Below, piece by piece: positions 8,886 to 19,894 of a DNA stretch of 64,000 nucleotides. The DNA is from Lactobacillus xylocopicola (GTDB taxonomy: Bacteria; Bacillota; Bacilli; Lactobacillales; Lactobacillaceae), in NCBI RefSeq assembly GCF_033096005.1, contig NZ_AP026803.1, positions 912,501 through 976,500 on the forward strand, in the 5' to 3' direction. The position numbers and the translations under genes were made by a program. How positions within the stretch are numbered: the first letter of the stretch is position 1; each line of letters starts with the position of its first letter. The notes under the pieces are model-generated. The model ran no database searches, was not told the DNA's origin, and saw only the letters and a list, made by a program, of their open reading frames with translations.

Positions 8886-10742
8886 TTACTTGTCTGGGTC
8901 TACCTTATGGAACTCACCATCACCAGTTGCACCATTGTTTGCATCACCTTGGGCGCCTGGATTCTGTGGACCTGCTTCAGGTCCAGCCTGACCAGCAGCT
9001 TGGTCACCGCCATTAGCTTGGTAGAGCTTAACCGCCAGGTCTTGAGCAACCTTAGAAAGTTCATCCTTCTTAGACTTCATTTCTTCTAAGTTATTATCCT
9101 TTTGGGCCTGCTTCAAAGCATCAAGGGCTTCTTGAACCTTCTTGGTATCTTCTTCAGATACCTTGTCCTTAGTGTCCTTCAGTGTCTTTTCCGTTGAGAA
9201 GATCAGTTGGTCAACTTCATTGCGCAAGTCGACTTCTTCCTTCTTCTTCTTATCCTCTTCAGCGTGTTCTTCGGCCTCTTTTTGCATCTTCTGAATTTCT
9301 TCGTCGGACAGACCAGATGAACTCTTGATGGTAATCTTTTGTTCCTTGCCAGTCCCCATGTCCTTAGCCGAAACATTCACGATCCCGTTCTTATCAATGT
9401 CGAAGGTAACCTGAATTTGTGGTACACCACGTGGTGCAGCCGGAATGTCTGTCAATTCAAAGCGCCCTAAGGTCTTGTCGTCAGCTGCCATTGGCCGTTC
9501 ACCTTGCAGAACGTGCACGTCAACAGCTGGTTGGTTGTCAGCAGCAGTTGAGAAAATTTGACTCTTAGAAGTCGGAATAGTCGTATTCTTTTCAATTAAC
9601 TTGGTGAAGACGCCGCCCATTGTTTCAATTCCAAGTGACAGTGGTGTAACATCAAGCAAAACGACATCCTTAACGTCACCGGAGATAACTCCCCCTTGAA
9701 TTGCAGCACCAAGGGCCACGGCTTCATCTGGGTTAATGGAGTGATCAGGCTCCTTGCCAGCCCACTTCTTAACGGCTTCTTGAACAGCTGGAATACGAGT
9801 TGAACCACCGTTTAAGATTACCTTGTCGATGTCACCGACAGTCAGCTCCGCATCCTTTAAGGCATTATCAAATGGGACCTTGGTCCGGTCAACTAAATCG
9901 GCGGTTAATTCATCAAACTTAGCCCGGGTTAAGTCGGCTTCCAGGTGGAGTGGACCCGCTTCACCAGCTGAGATGAACGGCAGTGAGACGTGGGTTGAGG
10001 AAACGCCGGACAGGTCTTTTTTAGCCTTTTCAGCCGCATCCTTGAGCCGTTGCAAGGCCATCTTGTCCTTGGACAAGTCAACGCCATTTTCGTCCTTAAA
10101 GTTCTTAATCAGCCAGTCGATAATCTTGTTATCAAAGTCATCCCCGCCGAGCTTGGTATCACCATTAGTAGAAAGGACTTGGAAGACGCCATCACCCAGC
10201 TGCAAAACGGAAACATCGAAGGTACCACCACCGAGGTCATAAACCAAGACTTTCTCATCTTCAGCATCCTTGTCAAGACCGTATGCCAAGGATGATGCAG
10301 TTGGTTCGTTGATAATCCGCTTAACCTCTAGGCCAGCAATCTTACCAGCATCTTTAGTTGCTTGCCGCTGTGCGTCATTAAAGTAAGCTGGGACCGTAAT
10401 AACTGCTTCTGTAACCTTTTCACCTAAGTAATCTTCAGAAAACTTCTTGATGTATTGCAAAATCATTGCCGAAATTTCTTGCGGTGTATAAGTTTTATCA
10501 GCAATCTTGACCTTGTAATCGGCCTCACCCATGTGTCGCTTGATGGATGAAATTGTGTTAGGGTTAGTGATCGCTTGCCGCTTGGCAACTTCACCAACCT
10601 GAATTTCACCATCTTTAAAAGCGACTACAGATGGAGTAGTCCGATTACCCTCTGGATTAGTAATGATTTTTGGTTCTTTACCCTCTAAAACAGCTACTGC
10701 TGAGTTGGTTGTTCCGAGGTCAATTCCGATAACTTTTGACAT
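8886..10742 (-). CDS. dnaK: chaperone protein DnaK (Hsp70)
   Basis: ATP-dependent Hsp70 chaperone, 618 residues. The N-terminal ATPase begins with [16 protein letters not shown] and contains the phosphate-2 motif [14 protein letters not shown]. The substrate-binding domain and helical lid follow, and the tail is rich in G, Q, N and A before ending [10 protein letters not shown] take the ATG at 10742 because it has AAAGGAAG seven bases upstream and starts with the standard [10 protein letters not shown]; the longer frame adds six unlikely residues. It is co-transcribed with grpE and dnaJ under HrcA control. Confidence 0.97.
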   Translation of the reverse strand: MSKVIGIDLGTTNSAVAVLEGKEPKIITNPEGNRTTPSVVAFKDGEIQVGEVAKRQAITNPNTISSIKRHMGEADYKVKIADKTYTPQEISAMILQYIKKFSEDYLGEKVTEAVITVPAYFNDAQRQATKDAGKIAGLEVKRIINEPTASSLAYGLDKDAEDEKVLVYDLGGGTFDVSVLQLGDGVFQVLSTNGDTKLGGDDFDNKIIDWLIKNFKDENGVDLSKDKMALQRLKDAAEKAKKDLSGVSSTHVSLPFISAGEAGPLHLEADLTRAKFDELTADLVDRTKVPFDNALKDAELTVGDIDKVILNGGSTRIPAVQEAVKKWAGKEPDHSINPDEAVALGAAIQGGVISGDVKDVVLLDVTPLSLGIETMGGVFTKLIEKNTTIPTSKSQIFSTAADNQPAVDVHVLQGERPMAADDKTLGRFELTDIPAAPRGVPQIQVTFDIDKNGIVNVSAKDMGTGKEQKITIKSSSGLSDEEIQKMQKEAEEHAEEDKKKKEEVDLRNEVDQLIFSTEKTLKDTKDKVSEEDTKKVQEALDALKQAQKDNNLEEMKSKKDELSKVAQDLAVKLYQANGGDQAAGQAGPEAGPQNPGAQGDANNGATGDGEFHKVDPDK

Positions 10743-10760
10743 TGATAAACTTCCTTTCAC

Positions 10761-11354
10761 CTATTGTGCAACAACGACCATTGCTGGTCTTAAAGTTCGA
10801 TCTTTATATAAATAGCCTTTTTGTAAGACTTGGACAACGGTGTCCTTTTGATCATCATTTTCCGCTTCAACTGTTTGAACAGCCTGGTGTAATGTCGGAT
10901 CAAATTTGCCGCCTGCTGCCGCGATTTCGCTGATACCATGATCCTTCATGGCTTTAACAAGTGCGTCAAGGGTCATCTGTACCCCTTTTTTGAGCTGCTT
11001 AGAGGCCTCATCATCAACCTTGGTCGACAGGGCCCGCTCCAAATTATCCATTGCTGGCAAAATATCCTTAGCTAAAGATTGTGACTCATACTTAATCAGC
11101 TGGCTTCGCTCATTATTGTAGCGATTTTGCATGTTCTGCATTTCCGCCTGACTGCGCAGGAACTTGTCTTCTAAGTCCTGATTTTGCTTTTGGGCCTTAA
11201 TCAATTCTGCTTTTACCTGCTCAGCAGTGGTCTTGGGTGTTTGGTCCGTTGCCGCCGCAGTTTTAGCTTTAGCCGTAGCGGTTTTTTTGACCTTAGCCTG
11301 CTCTGGCTGCCCTTGTTTCTGTTCTTTAGCACCAGTGTCTTTTTCTTTATTCAC
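10761..11354 (-). CDS. grpE: nucleotide exchange factor GrpE
   Basis: Co-chaperone that releases ADP from DnaK. The 197 residues have an N-terminal tail rich in Lys, Ala, Thr and Gln (about 1-50, probably disordered), a long coiled coil, and a C-terminal beta wing with the family stretch HQAVQTVE and a closing [18 protein letters not shown]. It sits between hrcA (13 bases) and dnaK (about 18 bases) in one operon. Length is normal for lactobacilli. Confidence 0.95.
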   Translation of the reverse strand: MNKEKDTGAKEQKQGQPEQAKVKKTATAKAKTAAATDQTPKTTAEQVKAELIKAQKQNQDLEDKFLRSQAEMQNMQNRYNNERSQLIKYESQSLAKDILPAMDNLERALSTKVDDEASKQLKKGVQMTLDALVKAMKDHGISEIAAAGGKFDPTLHQAVQTVEAENDDQKDTVVQVLQKGYLYKDRTLRPAMVVVAQ

Positions 11355-11366
11355 GGCTAACCTCCT

Positions 11367-12416
11367 TTATTTAAATCGACCATAATACTCCAGTAGCTTC
11401 TTAGCTAGCTCATTCCTAAAATATTCTAATAGTCCTATTACCTGCGAATACGGCATATTGTTAGGACCAAGCAAGGCGATTACCCCCTTGCCATGTGTTC
11501 CAACACTGTATTCTGCCGTAAGCAAACTGTAGTCCTTGAGCAAGTCATTTGAAAGCTCCGAGCCCAAACTAACCCGGATGGGATGTTGGCCAATTTGGCT
11601 ACTAGTCCGCTGGTCAACTAAGCTGGAAATCAACTCATTATGATCAATCAGCTCATAAAGTGACCTCAAATTGGCCACATTACTTAACGATGAGCTGTTG
11701 AGCAAGTTAATCTGCCCGTCGACATACATCTGTTCACTGGCCGCATCATTAATAACCTCTTCAACCAGTTCCAACAAGTCACCAGCATGGTTGCTGGTCA
11801 GCTTCTTGCCTAGACTATGATTAAGCAAGGCAGGCGTTACCTCATTCAAGGTCTTTCCTACCAGCTCATCATTAATCATCCGTACAGCTTTCTCAATTTC
11901 ATCGCCATGAATATTAGTTGGCAAGCTATAAACTTGGTTATGGACGTTGCCGTCACTAGTCACCAAGATCGCCATAATCTGTCTACTAAACAAAGGCACA
12001 ATCCGGAAACCCGTGATAGTCAGGTCACTACTCTCTGGCCCTTCCGCAAATGCCGTATAATTAGTCAAATCCGAGAGAATCTTGGCTGCTTCCTGAACTA
12101 TTTCATTAACCTGGTGAAACGGCTGATCCAGCTGATTGACAATCCGCTCATAGACAGAAGACGGAATTTGAAGTGGTTCTACCAGATGATCAAGGTAATA
12201 GCGGTAACCCTCAGTTGATGGCACGCGGCCACTAGACAGGTGCGTTTTTTCAATTAAACCTTGGTCTTCTAAGACCGCCATCTCGTTGCGAATCGTCGCA
12301 CTCGACACCTTAATTGGTAACTGCATCATCACCGTTTTTGAACCAACCGGATCATTAGTCTGGGTAAAATCATTAATAATTGTTTTTAAAATTAATTCTT
12401 GACGTTCGGTCAACAT
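11367..12416 (-). CDS. hrcA: heat-inducible transcription repressor HrcA
   Basis: Repressor of class I heat-shock genes that binds CIRCE and depends on GroE for folding. The 349-residue form starts at 12416 ([10 protein letters not shown]) behind a GAGGG site; the longer frame starting upstream lacks a good ribosome site. A winged helix fills the first 80 or so residues ([16 protein letters not shown], then [18 protein letters not shown]). The GAF-like dimer region follows. It is the first gene of the operon and lies under two CIRCE-like sites, so it should control itself. Confidence 0.96.
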   Translation of the reverse strand: MLTERQELILKTIINDFTQTNDPVGSKTVMMQLPIKVSSATIRNEMAVLEDQGLIEKTHLSSGRVPSTEGYRYYLDHLVEPLQIPSSVYERIVNQLDQPFHQVNEIVQEAAKILSDLTNYTAFAEGPESSDLTITGFRIVPLFSRQIMAILVTSDGNVHNQVYSLPTNIHGDEIEKAVRMINDELVGKTLNEVTPALLNHSLGKKLTSNHAGDLLELVEEVINDAASEQMYVDGQINLLNSSSLSNVANLRSLYELIDHNELISSLVDQRTSSQIGQHPIRVSLGSELSNDLLKDYSLLTAEYSVGTHGKGVIALLGPNNMPYSQVIGLLEYFRNELAKKLLEYYGRFK

Positions 12417-12433
12417 AGATATCGCCCTCACTT

Positions 12434-12460
12434 TTAGCACTCTTATCAAACAGGTGCTAA
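12434..12460. promoter_or_regulatory. CIRCE-like operator, hrcA-proximal
   Basis: TTAGCACTC, nine bases, AGGTGCTAA. The left arm matches the CIRCE consensus (TTAGCACTC-N9-GAGTGCTAA) fully and the right arm differs at two bases. It lies between the promoter -10 region and the hrcA start. Confidence 0.85.
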
Positions 12461-12465
12461 CAGTT

Positions 12466-12496
12466 ATTATGATACTAGTATTTAGCAGAAAGTCAA
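12466..12496 (-). promoter_or_regulatory. probable sigma-A promoter of hrcA operon
   Basis: On the minus strand TTGACT (12491-12496) is followed by TATCAT/CATAAT at 12466-12474 with a spacing of 16 to 19 depending on the -10 chosen. It lies between and partly under the two CIRCE sites. Confidence 0.6.
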
Positions 12497-12508
12497 GCCG
12501 AGTGCTAA
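12482..12508. promoter_or_regulatory. CIRCE-like operator, hrcA-distal
   Basis: TTAGCAGAA, nine bases, GAGTGCTAA. The right arm is perfect and the left arm differs in its last three bases. It overlaps the probable -35 box, so HrcA bound here could block RNA polymerase directly. Confidence 0.8.
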
Positions 12509-12532
12509 ATTTTTTCCGATAAAATCATTAGA

Positions 12533-13465
12533 CTAGTGGCGATGAGCAAAATATGCCTTGATTTCCGCCTCATCTTTGGCCATCTGGGCTCGTAATTCTG
12601 CCAAATTAGCAAACTTAATTTCGCCCCTCGTGTACTTGTACCATTTAATTACCATTTCTTGGTCGTATGCTTCTTCATCAAATCCAAATAAATTAGATTC
12701 GATAAAAATTTGCCGCCCTTCCTGAATGGTCACATTGTAGCCTACGCTGGTCATTGAGTCGTACCACTTGCCCTTAAGCTTGGTCTTGGTGGCATAAACC
12801 CCAACCTTCGGCACAACCTTGTGCTCAGTCCATACCAAGTTAGCCGTCGGATAGCCCAGTTTATGACCATTACGCAGACCATGGCCAACGATTCCGGTCA
12901 TTGCATAGGGCGTTCCCAGCAATTCGGTCGCCAGTGCCATTTCACCAGCCTTTATCGCATCCTTGATTTCGGTCGACCCAATCTTTTGACCGTCATATGA
13001 CTGCTGGGGAACTTCGATAATATCAAAGCGCCCCTTAGCAAAATGGGGAAAGTTTTTCATGTTGGCGACAGCTCGGGGCCCGTAAGTATAATCAAACCCA
13101 GCCACTACGGTATCCGCCTGCAGCTTAACCACAATCTGGTCGACGAACTCTTGGGCGGTCAGCTTGCTAAAACGATCATTGAAATGCATCACCAGCAAAT
13201 AGTCCACCCCAAGCTTGCGCATTTTATATGCTTTTTCATTCAAACTATCGATGTAAGTTACCTCTGCCTTTTGATATACCTCTTTGGGATGGCCGTTAAA
13301 AGTCATCACGACCAGTGGATGCCCCTTCTGCTTGGCCTGCTCTTGCGCAATCTTAATCAATTGTTGATGACCACGGTGAACTCCGTCAAAAAAGCCCAGT
13401 ACCAGCACAATTGGTCCCGGGATAAGATTTTCTTTAAGCGGATAAGTTAAATGAATAATTTGCAC
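12533..13465 (-). CDS. ribF: bifunctional riboflavin kinase / FAD synthetase
   Basis: Makes FMN from riboflavin and then FAD. The 310 residues have an N-terminal nucleotidyltransferase domain with the phosphate loop GFFDGVHRGHQQLI near residues 24-37 and a C-terminal kinase domain (about 180-310) with GHKLGYPTANL. The start is GTG behind AAGG. It follows truB closely, the usual Firmicutes order truB-ribF, and ends just before the hrcA promoter. Confidence 0.95.
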   Translation of the reverse strand: MQIIHLTYPLKENLIPGPIVLVLGFFDGVHRGHQQLIKIAQEQAKQKGHPLVVMTFNGHPKEVYQKAEVTYIDSLNEKAYKMRKLGVDYLLVMHFNDRFSKLTAQEFVDQIVVKLQADTVVAGFDYTYGPRAVANMKNFPHFAKGRFDIIEVPQQSYDGQKIGSTEIKDAIKAGEMALATELLGTPYAMTGIVGHGLRNGHKLGYPTANLVWTEHKVVPKVGVYATKTKLKGKWYDSMTSVGYNVTIQEGRQIFIESNLFGFDEEAYDQEMVIKWYKYTRGEIKFANLAELRAQMAKDEAEIKAYFAHRH

Positions 13466-13484
13466 GATAAGACCTTCATTTCAC

Positions 13485-14375
13485 CTAATTATTTTGTAAA
13501 AGCATTAATTCAGGACGGTAGTTATAATCATCTTTTTGATAAATTGCCTTAACCCTACCATTGTACCGTAAGACCACCTTTTTTGCATTCGTTTTTAGTG
13601 TAATGGCCGCCCCATTGTTGACTTTAAGCCACTGACTGGCACTAAGTTCAACCTGCTGGTAATCCTTAAAAAAAAGGTCAAGGGGTTGGAGAAAGTCTGG
13701 GGCCTGTGCTGGATTGGCAGCTATGAAATCAAGTTTAACAGCCTGACTGAGGTCAAAGCCTGAGCTAGCCGTGCGGCGCAAACTTTTCATCACTGCCGGA
13801 ACGCCCAGTGCCGTTCCCAAATCATTGACCAGTGAGCGCACATAGGTACCCTTACTGCAGGCAATTTTAAAGTTAAAAGTGACTTGGCCGCGCTGCTCAT
13901 CAAAGGTTGGCGCGCCAACTAAGTCATACGCTGAAACCGTTACTTGTCTACGGGGTCGCTCTACCTCAATGCCCGCCCGCGCATATTCATACAGGTGTTT
14001 GCCCTTAACCCGAACTGCAGAATAAATTGGCGGCACTTGTTCAATCGTACCCACAAATTTTTGCATGGCCTTTTTAAGTTCATCAGCGGACACTGCACTG
14101 GTTATCTTTTTTTCGTTTAAGACTGTTCCGCTGACGTCATACGAGTCGGTCGCAAAGCCTAAGATGCCAGTTCCTTCATATTCTTTGCCTTTGGTATGCA
14201 TTAACTCAATCAACTTGGTGGCCTGGCCCACTGCAATTGGCAAAACACCGGTTACATCAGGGTCTAAGGTTCCTGCATGGCCAATCTTTTTGGTATGCAA
14301 TATTTTCCGTAACTGGCAGACCACATCACTACTGGTCATGCCCTTATCCTTATCAATTACTAAAATTCCATTCAT
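13485..14375 (-). CDS. truB: tRNA pseudouridine(55) synthase
   Basis: Converts U55 to pseudouridine in the T loop of tRNAs. The 296 residues carry the catalytic motif [16 protein letters not shown] with the nucleophile Asp at about residue 38, and the RNA-binding stretch [12 protein letters not shown]. The C-terminal part is the short TruB type. It lies between rbfA and ribF on the same strand, with a small hairpin separating it from rbfA. Confidence 0.95.
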   Translation of the reverse strand: MNGILVIDKDKGMTSSDVVCQLRKILHTKKIGHAGTLDPDVTGVLPIAVGQATKLIELMHTKGKEYEGTGILGFATDSYDVSGTVLNEKKITSAVSADELKKAMQKFVGTIEQVPPIYSAVRVKGKHLYEYARAGIEVERPRRQVTVSAYDLVGAPTFDEQRGQVTFNFKIACSKGTYVRSLVNDLGTALGVPAVMKSLRRTASSGFDLSQAVKLDFIAANPAQAPDFLQPLDLFFKDYQQVELSASQWLKVNNGAAITLKTNAKKVVLRYNGRVKAIYQKDDYNYRPELMLLQNN

Positions 14376-14393
14376 TATTTTACCTTGCCCATT

Positions 14394-14414
14394 AAAAAAG
14401 CGCTAAACAGCGCT
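14394..14414 (-). terminator. short terminator-like hairpin after rbfA
   Basis: AGCGCT, four-base loop, AGCGCT with flanking A and T runs. It lies between rbfA and truB and may reduce read-through into truB-ribF. Confidence 0.6.
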
Positions 14415-14418
14415 TTGC

Positions 14419-14781
14419 TTAATTGTTACGATCCGCATCCTGTTTCTTTAGTTCAGCAATCAGATGATCAATTTTGCTACCATACTTGACTGAGTTGTCC
14501 CGTTTAAAAATTAATTCAGGAACCTTATAAACGGTCAAGCTTTGTCCAAGCAAGTGCCGCATCATTCCTTTTGCTTTTTCTAAACCAGCAGCAGCTTCTT
14601 CTTCTTTTTGCCTATCTTCAGACAGAATACTGTAATAGATGGTGGCATACGACAGGTCATTAGTACATTCCACCGCCGTAATGGTAACATCATTGACACG
14701 TGGATCACGGATATTTTTCCGCAAAATTTTAGTTAATTCACGGAGGATTTCTCCTTCAACACGACCAATTCTATGCTTCAT
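14419..14781 (-). CDS. rbfA: 30S ribosome-binding factor A
   Basis: Cold-shock related assembly factor that binds the 16S rRNA 5' helix during late 30S maturation. The 120 residues form a single KH-like domain; recognisable pieces are the start MKHRIGRVEGEILREL, the DPRV stretch and the C-terminal VPELIFKRDNSVKYG. The start has a GAGGAAAAC site. It follows infB by under 20 bases, the standard order. Confidence 0.95.
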   Translation of the reverse strand: MKHRIGRVEGEILRELTKILRKNIRDPRVNDVTITAVECTNDLSYATIYYSILSEDRQKEEEAAAGLEKAKGMMRHLLGQSLTVYKVPELIFKRDNSVKYGSKIDHLIAELKKQDADRNN

Positions 14782-14799
14782 GTTTTCCTCCCAGGATAA

Positions 14800-17439
14800 T
14801 TACTTAGGCTTTACTTCCTGCTGTTCAACTGCTTCAAGTTCGTCACCGACCTTGATGTCATTGTACCCTTCAATCGTCAAGCCACAGTCGAAACCTTGCT
14901 TGACTATCTTGACGTCATCCTTAAACCGCTTAAGTGAAGCCACCTGACCAGTATAGACAACCACACCATCGCGAATGAGGTTGACTTCTGAATCACGTGA
15001 GACGTAGCCATTATCAACAAAAGCACCAGCAATTGTGCCAACTTTAGAAACTTTCCAAGTTTCACGCACCGTCAAGTTACCAACGACCTTATCTTCATAG
15101 GTTGGCTCAAGCATTCCTTGCATAGCTGCCTTCACGTCGTCAATTGCCTTATAAATGATGCTGTATAAGCGAATGTCGACCCCATCGGCTTCAGCTTGAG
15201 ACCGGGCGGTGGCAGTTGGACGCACGTTAAAGCCAATGATAAAGGCATTTGAAGCAGCAGCCAGCGTAACGTCCGATTCATTAACCGCTCCGACCCCAGC
15301 GTGAATGATGTTCACCCGGACACCTTCAACTTCAATCTTTTCAAGTGATTGTTGCAAAGCCTCAGCTGATCCTTGAACATCGGCCTTTAAGACTACGCCG
15401 ACTTCCTTCATGTTTTCCTTCTTCATCGTGTCAAACAGGTTGTCTAACGTCACGTGCTGCACGTTTTCACGTGCATGTTGTAAAGCTGCTTGGGCCCGTT
15501 GTTCACCGACACTGCGCGCGGTCTTTTCATCATCAAAGACTACAATCTTATCAGCAGATTCTGGAACATCATTTAGTCCGGTGATTTCAACCGGCATCGA
15601 TGGGGTAGCCTTCTCAACTTGACGACCACGATCATTCGTCATCACCCGCACGCGCCCGAAGCGGTTACCAACAACGATTGGATCACCGGTATGAAGCGTA
15701 CCTTGTTGCACGAGCAAGTCCGCAACGGGACCACGTCCCCGCGATAGGTGGGCCTCAATTACCGTACCAATGGCCTTTTGAGTAGGGTCAGCTTTAAGTT
15801 CCATCACATCTGCCTGCAGTAAGATCATCTGCAATAATTCGTCAACATTTTCACCTGTTTTAGCAGAGATGTTAACGAAAATGGTCTCGCCACCGTAATT
15901 TTCCGGAATCAAGTTGTACTTCATTAATTGTTCTGTGACGTGGGCAGGATTGGCACCAGGCGCATCCATCTTGTTAATTGCTACAATAATTGGCACCTTA
16001 GCACTTTTGGCATGGTCGATCGCCTCAATAGTTTGCGGCATGACCCCGTCGTCGGCGGCAACAACCAAAATAACAATATCAGTAACTTCAGCACCGCGTT
16101 CACGCATGTTAGAGAAGGCAGCATGGCCTGGTGTATCCAGAAAGGTAATTGGCTTATCATCAATCCTTACTTGGTAGGCACCAATCTTTTGAGTAATTCC
16201 ACCTGCTTCATGCGCAGAAACGTGAGTATGGCGTAAGCGGTCAAGTAAGGTTGTCTTACCATGGTCGACGTGACCCATGATGGTCACAACTGGTGGACGT
16301 TTAACCTGATGTTTGGACTGCTTTGACTCATCCATGAGCTTATCATACATGCTATCAATATCAGAAATATCTTCATGAACTTTTTCTTGTGCGTCAATTC
16401 CGTATTCAGCAGCAACGAGCTCAATCGCGTCCTTGTCAAGCGACTGGTTTTGATTGGTCATTACGCCCAACATAAACAGCTTCTTCACAATTTCGGCTGG
16501 TTCCCGGTGCAAAAGCTTACCTAAGTCCTGGGCATTCATCCCAACTTCATAAACTAATGCATCTGGCAGAGGACGTTCTTTTCTCTGAGTTGGTTGCTTT
16601 TTAGGAATTGGATCAAACTGCCGCTTCTTATTCTTATTCTTGCGCTTATCTTGATGCTTGGCATAGTTATTATTGCCACCGAAGTTCTGATTGCTTCCTT
16701 TCCGGCCCGGCTTGCCAAAATTACGCGTATTATGTCCATTACCGCGGCGCTTGTCTTCCTTGACAGGCTCAGGTCCGCCATTAGTCTTAGCCATTTCAAC
16801 CTTTGAAACTGGAGCGACTTCTGGACTCGACTTCATTCTAGCTGGTGATGGCTTAATGATTTTAGGACCAGAGACGGTCGCTGATCCTGTTTCGGTCTTA
16901 GCTACCTGCTTGACGGTATGCTGGCTTGGTTTGGTCTGTTCACTGGATTTTGGCGTTTGCTTGTCCTCATTATCTAACTTACGTGTTTCTGCGGCCGGTT
17001 GGGTCATCGTGCTTTGGTCAACACGTTGCTTTTGTTTTAACTGTTTGAGCAAGTCTTGGGCGGCCGGCTTAGGACTTTTTGGTACTTGCTTTGAAGTGGT
17101 TTCTTGACGGGCCTGGTCTTGTCTAGACCGCGACCGATTTGACCGCCTATTTCTGTTATGACCGTTGTCCCGCTCTTTTTTGCTGTCATCCTGATTTTTC
17201 TCATTTTTTCGGATTGAGGTTACAGAGATCTTGATTTTACCGCCCTTTTTATCGGTTTTTGCTGGTTTTTTTACAGGAGTGGGGTTATTAAAAGTACCCT
17301 TCAATTGACTCACTTGCGAATCTTCTAGTGATGACATATGGTTCTTAACATCGAATCCAAGCTCATTTGCCTTATTGACCACAACTTTATTTTCGATGCC
17401 TAGTTCTTTTGCAATTTCATAAATTCTTTTTTTAGCCAT
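14800..17439 (-). CDS. infB: translation initiation factor IF-2
   Basis: GTPase that places initiator tRNA on the 30S subunit. I choose the ATG at 17439 ([10 protein letters not shown]), which has GGAG nine bases upstream, giving 879 residues. An IF2_N module lies at 1-50 and another at about 295-345. Between them is a long low-complexity, Lys/Gln/Asn/Arg-rich linker (60-290) with repeated [16 protein letters not shown] words. The G domain begins with GHVDHGKTT at 389-397. Domains III and IV follow and are complete. It is downstream of rimP-nusA-rnpM-ylxQ. Confidence 0.97.
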   Translation of the reverse strand: MAKKRIYEIAKELGIENKVVVNKANELGFDVKNHMSSLEDSQVSQLKGTFNNPTPVKKPAKTDKKGGKIKISVTSIRKNEKNQDDSKKERDNGHNRNRRSNRSRSRQDQARQETTSKQVPKSPKPAAQDLLKQLKQKQRVDQSTMTQPAAETRKLDNEDKQTPKSSEQTKPSQHTVKQVAKTETGSATVSGPKIIKPSPARMKSSPEVAPVSKVEMAKTNGGPEPVKEDKRRGNGHNTRNFGKPGRKGSNQNFGGNNNYAKHQDKRKNKNKKRQFDPIPKKQPTQRKERPLPDALVYEVGMNAQDLGKLLHREPAEIVKKLFMLGVMTNQNQSLDKDAIELVAAEYGIDAQEKVHEDISDIDSMYDKLMDESKQSKHQVKRPPVVTIMGHVDHGKTTLLDRLRHTHVSAHEAGGITQKIGAYQVRIDDKPITFLDTPGHAAFSNMRERGAEVTDIVILVVAADDGVMPQTIEAIDHAKSAKVPIIVAINKMDAPGANPAHVTEQLMKYNLIPENYGGETIFVNISAKTGENVDELLQMILLQADVMELKADPTQKAIGTVIEAHLSRGRGPVADLLVQQGTLHTGDPIVVGNRFGRVRVMTNDRGRQVEKATPSMPVEITGLNDVPESADKIVVFDDEKTARSVGEQRAQAALQHARENVQHVTLDNLFDTMKKENMKEVGVVLKADVQGSAEALQQSLEKIEVEGVRVNIIHAGVGAVNESDVTLAAASNAFIIGFNVRPTATARSQAEADGVDIRLYSIIYKAIDDVKAAMQGMLEPTYEDKVVGNLTVRETWKVSKVGTIAGAFVDNGYVSRDSEVNLIRDGVVVYTGQVASLKRFKDDVKIVKQGFDCGLTIEGYNDIKVGDELEAVEQQEVKPK

Positions 17440-17443
17440 CCAA

Positions 17444-17755
17444 TCACACTCCTTCATTAATCTTTTGTACTAATGCTTTGAAGAAACCGGTATCGGTCAG
17501 TCCTACTACCTTACGCTGCTTGCCCACGGCATGCGAGATTTCACTGCTAGTAAAGTTAGAAATGATTTCTATATCATTCTGTTTAGCGAGCCTAGTAACC
17601 TTTTCGCTGGTATCTGCATGACTGTCATTAGCCAAAATAACTACTTTTACTTTTTTTGCTTTTAAGCCTAGCAAGACTAGCTCTAGTCCTGAAACCAGCT
17701 TCCCTGCTCGTTCTGCTAGCCCTAGCAAATTTAATGCCTTTTGTCTATTTTGCAA
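17444..17755 (-). CDS. ylxQ: L7Ae-family ribosomal-type protein YlxQ
   Basis: A 103-residue RNA-binding protein of the L7Ae/L30e fold, likely to bind kink-turns. The core [19 protein letters not shown] and the [16 protein letters not shown] stretch are typical. The start appears to be TTG at 17755, with GGTGAT about eight bases upstream inside the end of rnpM. It lies between rnpM and infB exactly as in Bacillus. The exact role is not settled in the family. Confidence 0.9.
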   Translation of the reverse strand: MQNRQKALNLLGLAERAGKLVSGLELVLLGLKAKKVKVVILANDSHADTSEKVTRLAKQNDIEIISNFTSSEISHAVGKQRKVVGLTDTGFFKALVQKINEGV

Positions 17756-17757
17756 AT

Positions 17758-18054
17758 TTACTGATCACCAAACAATTCTTTCCTAGCCTTTTGATGGTCA
17801 ACATAGGAATATAGTTCTTCATAAAATGATTCTGGCACAGTTGCACCCAGACTGCGCTCAAGTACGCCCTTCTTCTGAGCCCGCTTAATCTCTTCTGGAT
17901 TAAGCGAAACATAGGCACCACGCCCCGACTGCTTACCAGTGGGATCGACGGCGACCTTTTTTTCCTTGTCGATTACAATACGAACTAATTCCTTCTTGGG
18001 TTGCATGGTATTAGTCAGTAAATCTTTTCGCATTGGAATTTTCCTCTTTTTCAA
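17758..18054 (-). CDS. rnpM: YlxR/RnpM family RNA-binding protein
   Basis: A 98-residue basic protein of the YlxR (DUF448) family. In Bacillus this protein, renamed RnpM, binds RNase P RNA and modulates its activity. The diagnostic GRGAYVS (about 43-49) and the N-terminal RKIPMRKDLLTN are present. It sits between nusA and ylxQ in the usual order, with a two-base gap to ylxQ. Confidence 0.9.
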   Translation of the reverse strand: MKKRKIPMRKDLLTNTMQPKKELVRIVIDKEKKVAVDPTGKQSGRGAYVSLNPEEIKRAQKKGVLERSLGATVPESFYEELYSYVDHQKARKELFGDQ

Positions 18055-18072
18055 AAAGAACTCACCCCTTGC

Positions 18073-19296
18073 CTATTCTTCGTCAGTATTGCTACTTTCA
18101 ACCTCTGCCAGATCAGCTTCTTCGTCCTGCACCTGGTCTTCAGCAGCAGTCAAATCAACTGCTTCATCAGGTGTCTCTGCTGCCAGCTCTGTGCCTTGAG
18201 TCTCACCAAGCGCTGCTTCGTTTTCTTCGTTGACTTCCTCAACGTCTTCATCAACAAATTCAACTTCAGATTCGGGTCTAATATCTATCTTGTAACCCGT
18301 CAGCCGGGCTGCTAAGCGCACATTTTGGCCCTTCTTGCCGATTGCTAAAGACAGCTGGTAATCCGGAACGATCACCAAGGCACTCTTCTCATCTTCTTCA
18401 TCGCCAAACTGCACAGCGATAACTTCCGCTGGATTAAGGGCATTAGCGATAAAATCAGATGGATCTTCTTCATATTTAACAACGTCAATATTTTCGCCGT
18501 CAAGTTCGTTGACCACATTTTGAACCCGTGCACCCCGTTGGCCAACACAAGTGCCGACCGGATCAATACTAGGATCGTTAGACTTAACCGCAATCTTAGT
18601 CCGGTCACCAGCTTCGCGAGCAATCGAAACAATTTCCACCGTCCCATCAAAAATTTCTGGAACTTCTTGTTCAAAGAGCCGCTTGACCATATCCGGTGCA
18701 GTTCTGGAAACCGTAATTTGTGCACCCTTAGAATCAGATCCCACATGGGTTACCAACACGCGAATTTGATCTTGGGGATGATAATTTTCATTGGGCAGCT
18801 GATCATTACGAGGCATCACCGCTTCGACATCACCAATTTTAACATAAACGAAGCGATTATCGTGCCTTTCAACCGTACCAGTGATTAATTCATCCTCATA
18901 TTGTGAGTATTCATCAATAATATGGTTTCTTTCCGCTTCCCGCAAGTGTTGCATAATAACCTGCTTGGCGGTTTGTGCAGCAATCCGCCCAAAATTTTTG
19001 GGAGCAACTTCAAAGCGGATTTTGTCACCAAGTTCATAAGCCTTGTTGATGGTTAAGGCATCCTTCAGACTGATCTCAAGCCGGTCGTCATGAACTTCTT
19101 CAACCACAACCTTCTCGCTCATCAGCTTAAAGTCACCTTTGCGCTCGTCAAACTCGACTACCACATTGGTGGCCTGGTTATAGTTTTTCTTATAAGCTGC
19201 AATTAAAGCTGCCTTAATTGCTTCAACGATAACGTCCTGTTTAATTCCCTTAGTTTTTTCTAAAGTCGTGAACGCCTCTAGCATTTCTTTAGACAT
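18073..19296 (-). CDS. nusA: transcription termination/antitermination factor NusA
   Basis: Binds RNA polymerase and nascent RNA to control pausing, termination and antitermination. It has an N-terminal polymerase-binding domain, an S1 domain (about 135-200) and two KH domains ending with AIGKKGQNVRLAARLTG. The 407 residues are longer than the Bacillus protein because of a very acidic tail of roughly 80 residues (many E, D and A). The protein is otherwise ordinary. Operon neighbours are rimP upstream and rnpM downstream. Confidence 0.96.
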   Translation of the reverse strand: MSKEMLEAFTTLEKTKGIKQDVIVEAIKAALIAAYKKNYNQATNVVVEFDERKGDFKLMSEKVVVEEVHDDRLEISLKDALTINKAYELGDKIRFEVAPKNFGRIAAQTAKQVIMQHLREAERNHIIDEYSQYEDELITGTVERHDNRFVYVKIGDVEAVMPRNDQLPNENYHPQDQIRVLVTHVGSDSKGAQITVSRTAPDMVKRLFEQEVPEIFDGTVEIVSIAREAGDRTKIAVKSNDPSIDPVGTCVGQRGARVQNVVNELDGENIDVVKYEEDPSDFIANALNPAEVIAVQFGDEEDEKSALVIVPDYQLSLAIGKKGQNVRLAARLTGYKIDIRPESEVEFVDEDVEEVNEENEAALGETQGTELAAETPDEAVDLTAAEDQVQDEEADLAEVESSNTDEE

Positions 19297-19314
19297 AAGT
19301 TTTAATCGGCCTTT

Positions 19315-19788
19315 CTAAAATTCAACTGCAAAACGAATGCTTGCAACTAACTTACGCGGAATGGATAACTTTTTCCTGCTTGTTTTGATCTTTATTTCCA
19401 ACTCAATTTGATCGTCATCATATGAGTTAAGTGTCCCCTCATACTCCTTTTCACCATCAAGTTTTTGGTAAAGACCAACGTGAACGTAGTTATCCAGCGC
19501 CTTTTCCCAATCTTTAGCGGTTTTAAGCGGTCGCTCAATACCCGGTGAAGACAATTCCAAAACGTAAGGATCTGGAAAGGGATCGGGTCTGATTGCATCT
19601 AGCTTAGTCGAAATTAGTTCGCTTAAGCCTGCAATTTCATCCATGTCAATTCCATTTTCACGATCAACATATATTCTTAAATAATTTTGACCCTTTTCTT
19701 TTACGTATTCTGCATCAACCAGATCATCATTACGCGCGGTAACAATGGAACTAATTTCAGCGAGAACAGAATCTGCAACTTTCGCCAA
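19315..19788 (-). CDS. rimP: ribosome maturation factor RimP
   Basis: Needed for 30S maturation. The 157 residues show the family stretches [20 protein letters not shown] and [19 protein letters not shown]. The start is TTG with a strong GGAGG seven bases upstream. It is the first gene of the rimP-nusA-infB operon, and a polC terminator lies immediately upstream. Confidence 0.95.
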   Translation of the reverse strand: MAKVADSVLAEISSIVTARNDDLVDAEYVKEKGQNYLRIYVDRENGIDMDEIAGLSELISTKLDAIRPDPFPDPYVLELSSPGIERPLKTAKDWEKALDNYVHVGLYQKLDGEKEYEGTLNSYDDDQIELEIKIKTSRKKLSIPRKLVASIRFAVEF

Positions 19789-19803
19789 GTACTTTCCTCC
19801 GTA

Positions 19804-19834
19804 ATAAAAAGAGTGAGCATAAGCTGCTCACTCC
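19804..19834 (-). terminator. intrinsic terminator of polC
   Basis: Perfect nine-base stem GAGTGAGCA (19811-19819) and TGCTCACTC (19825-19833) with TTTTT following on the minus strand. It separates the pyrH-to-polC transcript from rimP. Confidence 0.92.
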
Positions 19835-19894
19835 GAATTATTTATTCGAACTTCTTCAAGAAGTATATCACATTTATTCTTAATCTGCAAAATT

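Noticed and set aside
16590..17300. Repeats in the infB linker read as a possible repeat array
   Set aside because: These are low-complexity Lys/Asn/Arg/Gln codons inside the IF-2 linker, with no regular unit and spacer; not a CRISPR or tandem DNA repeat.
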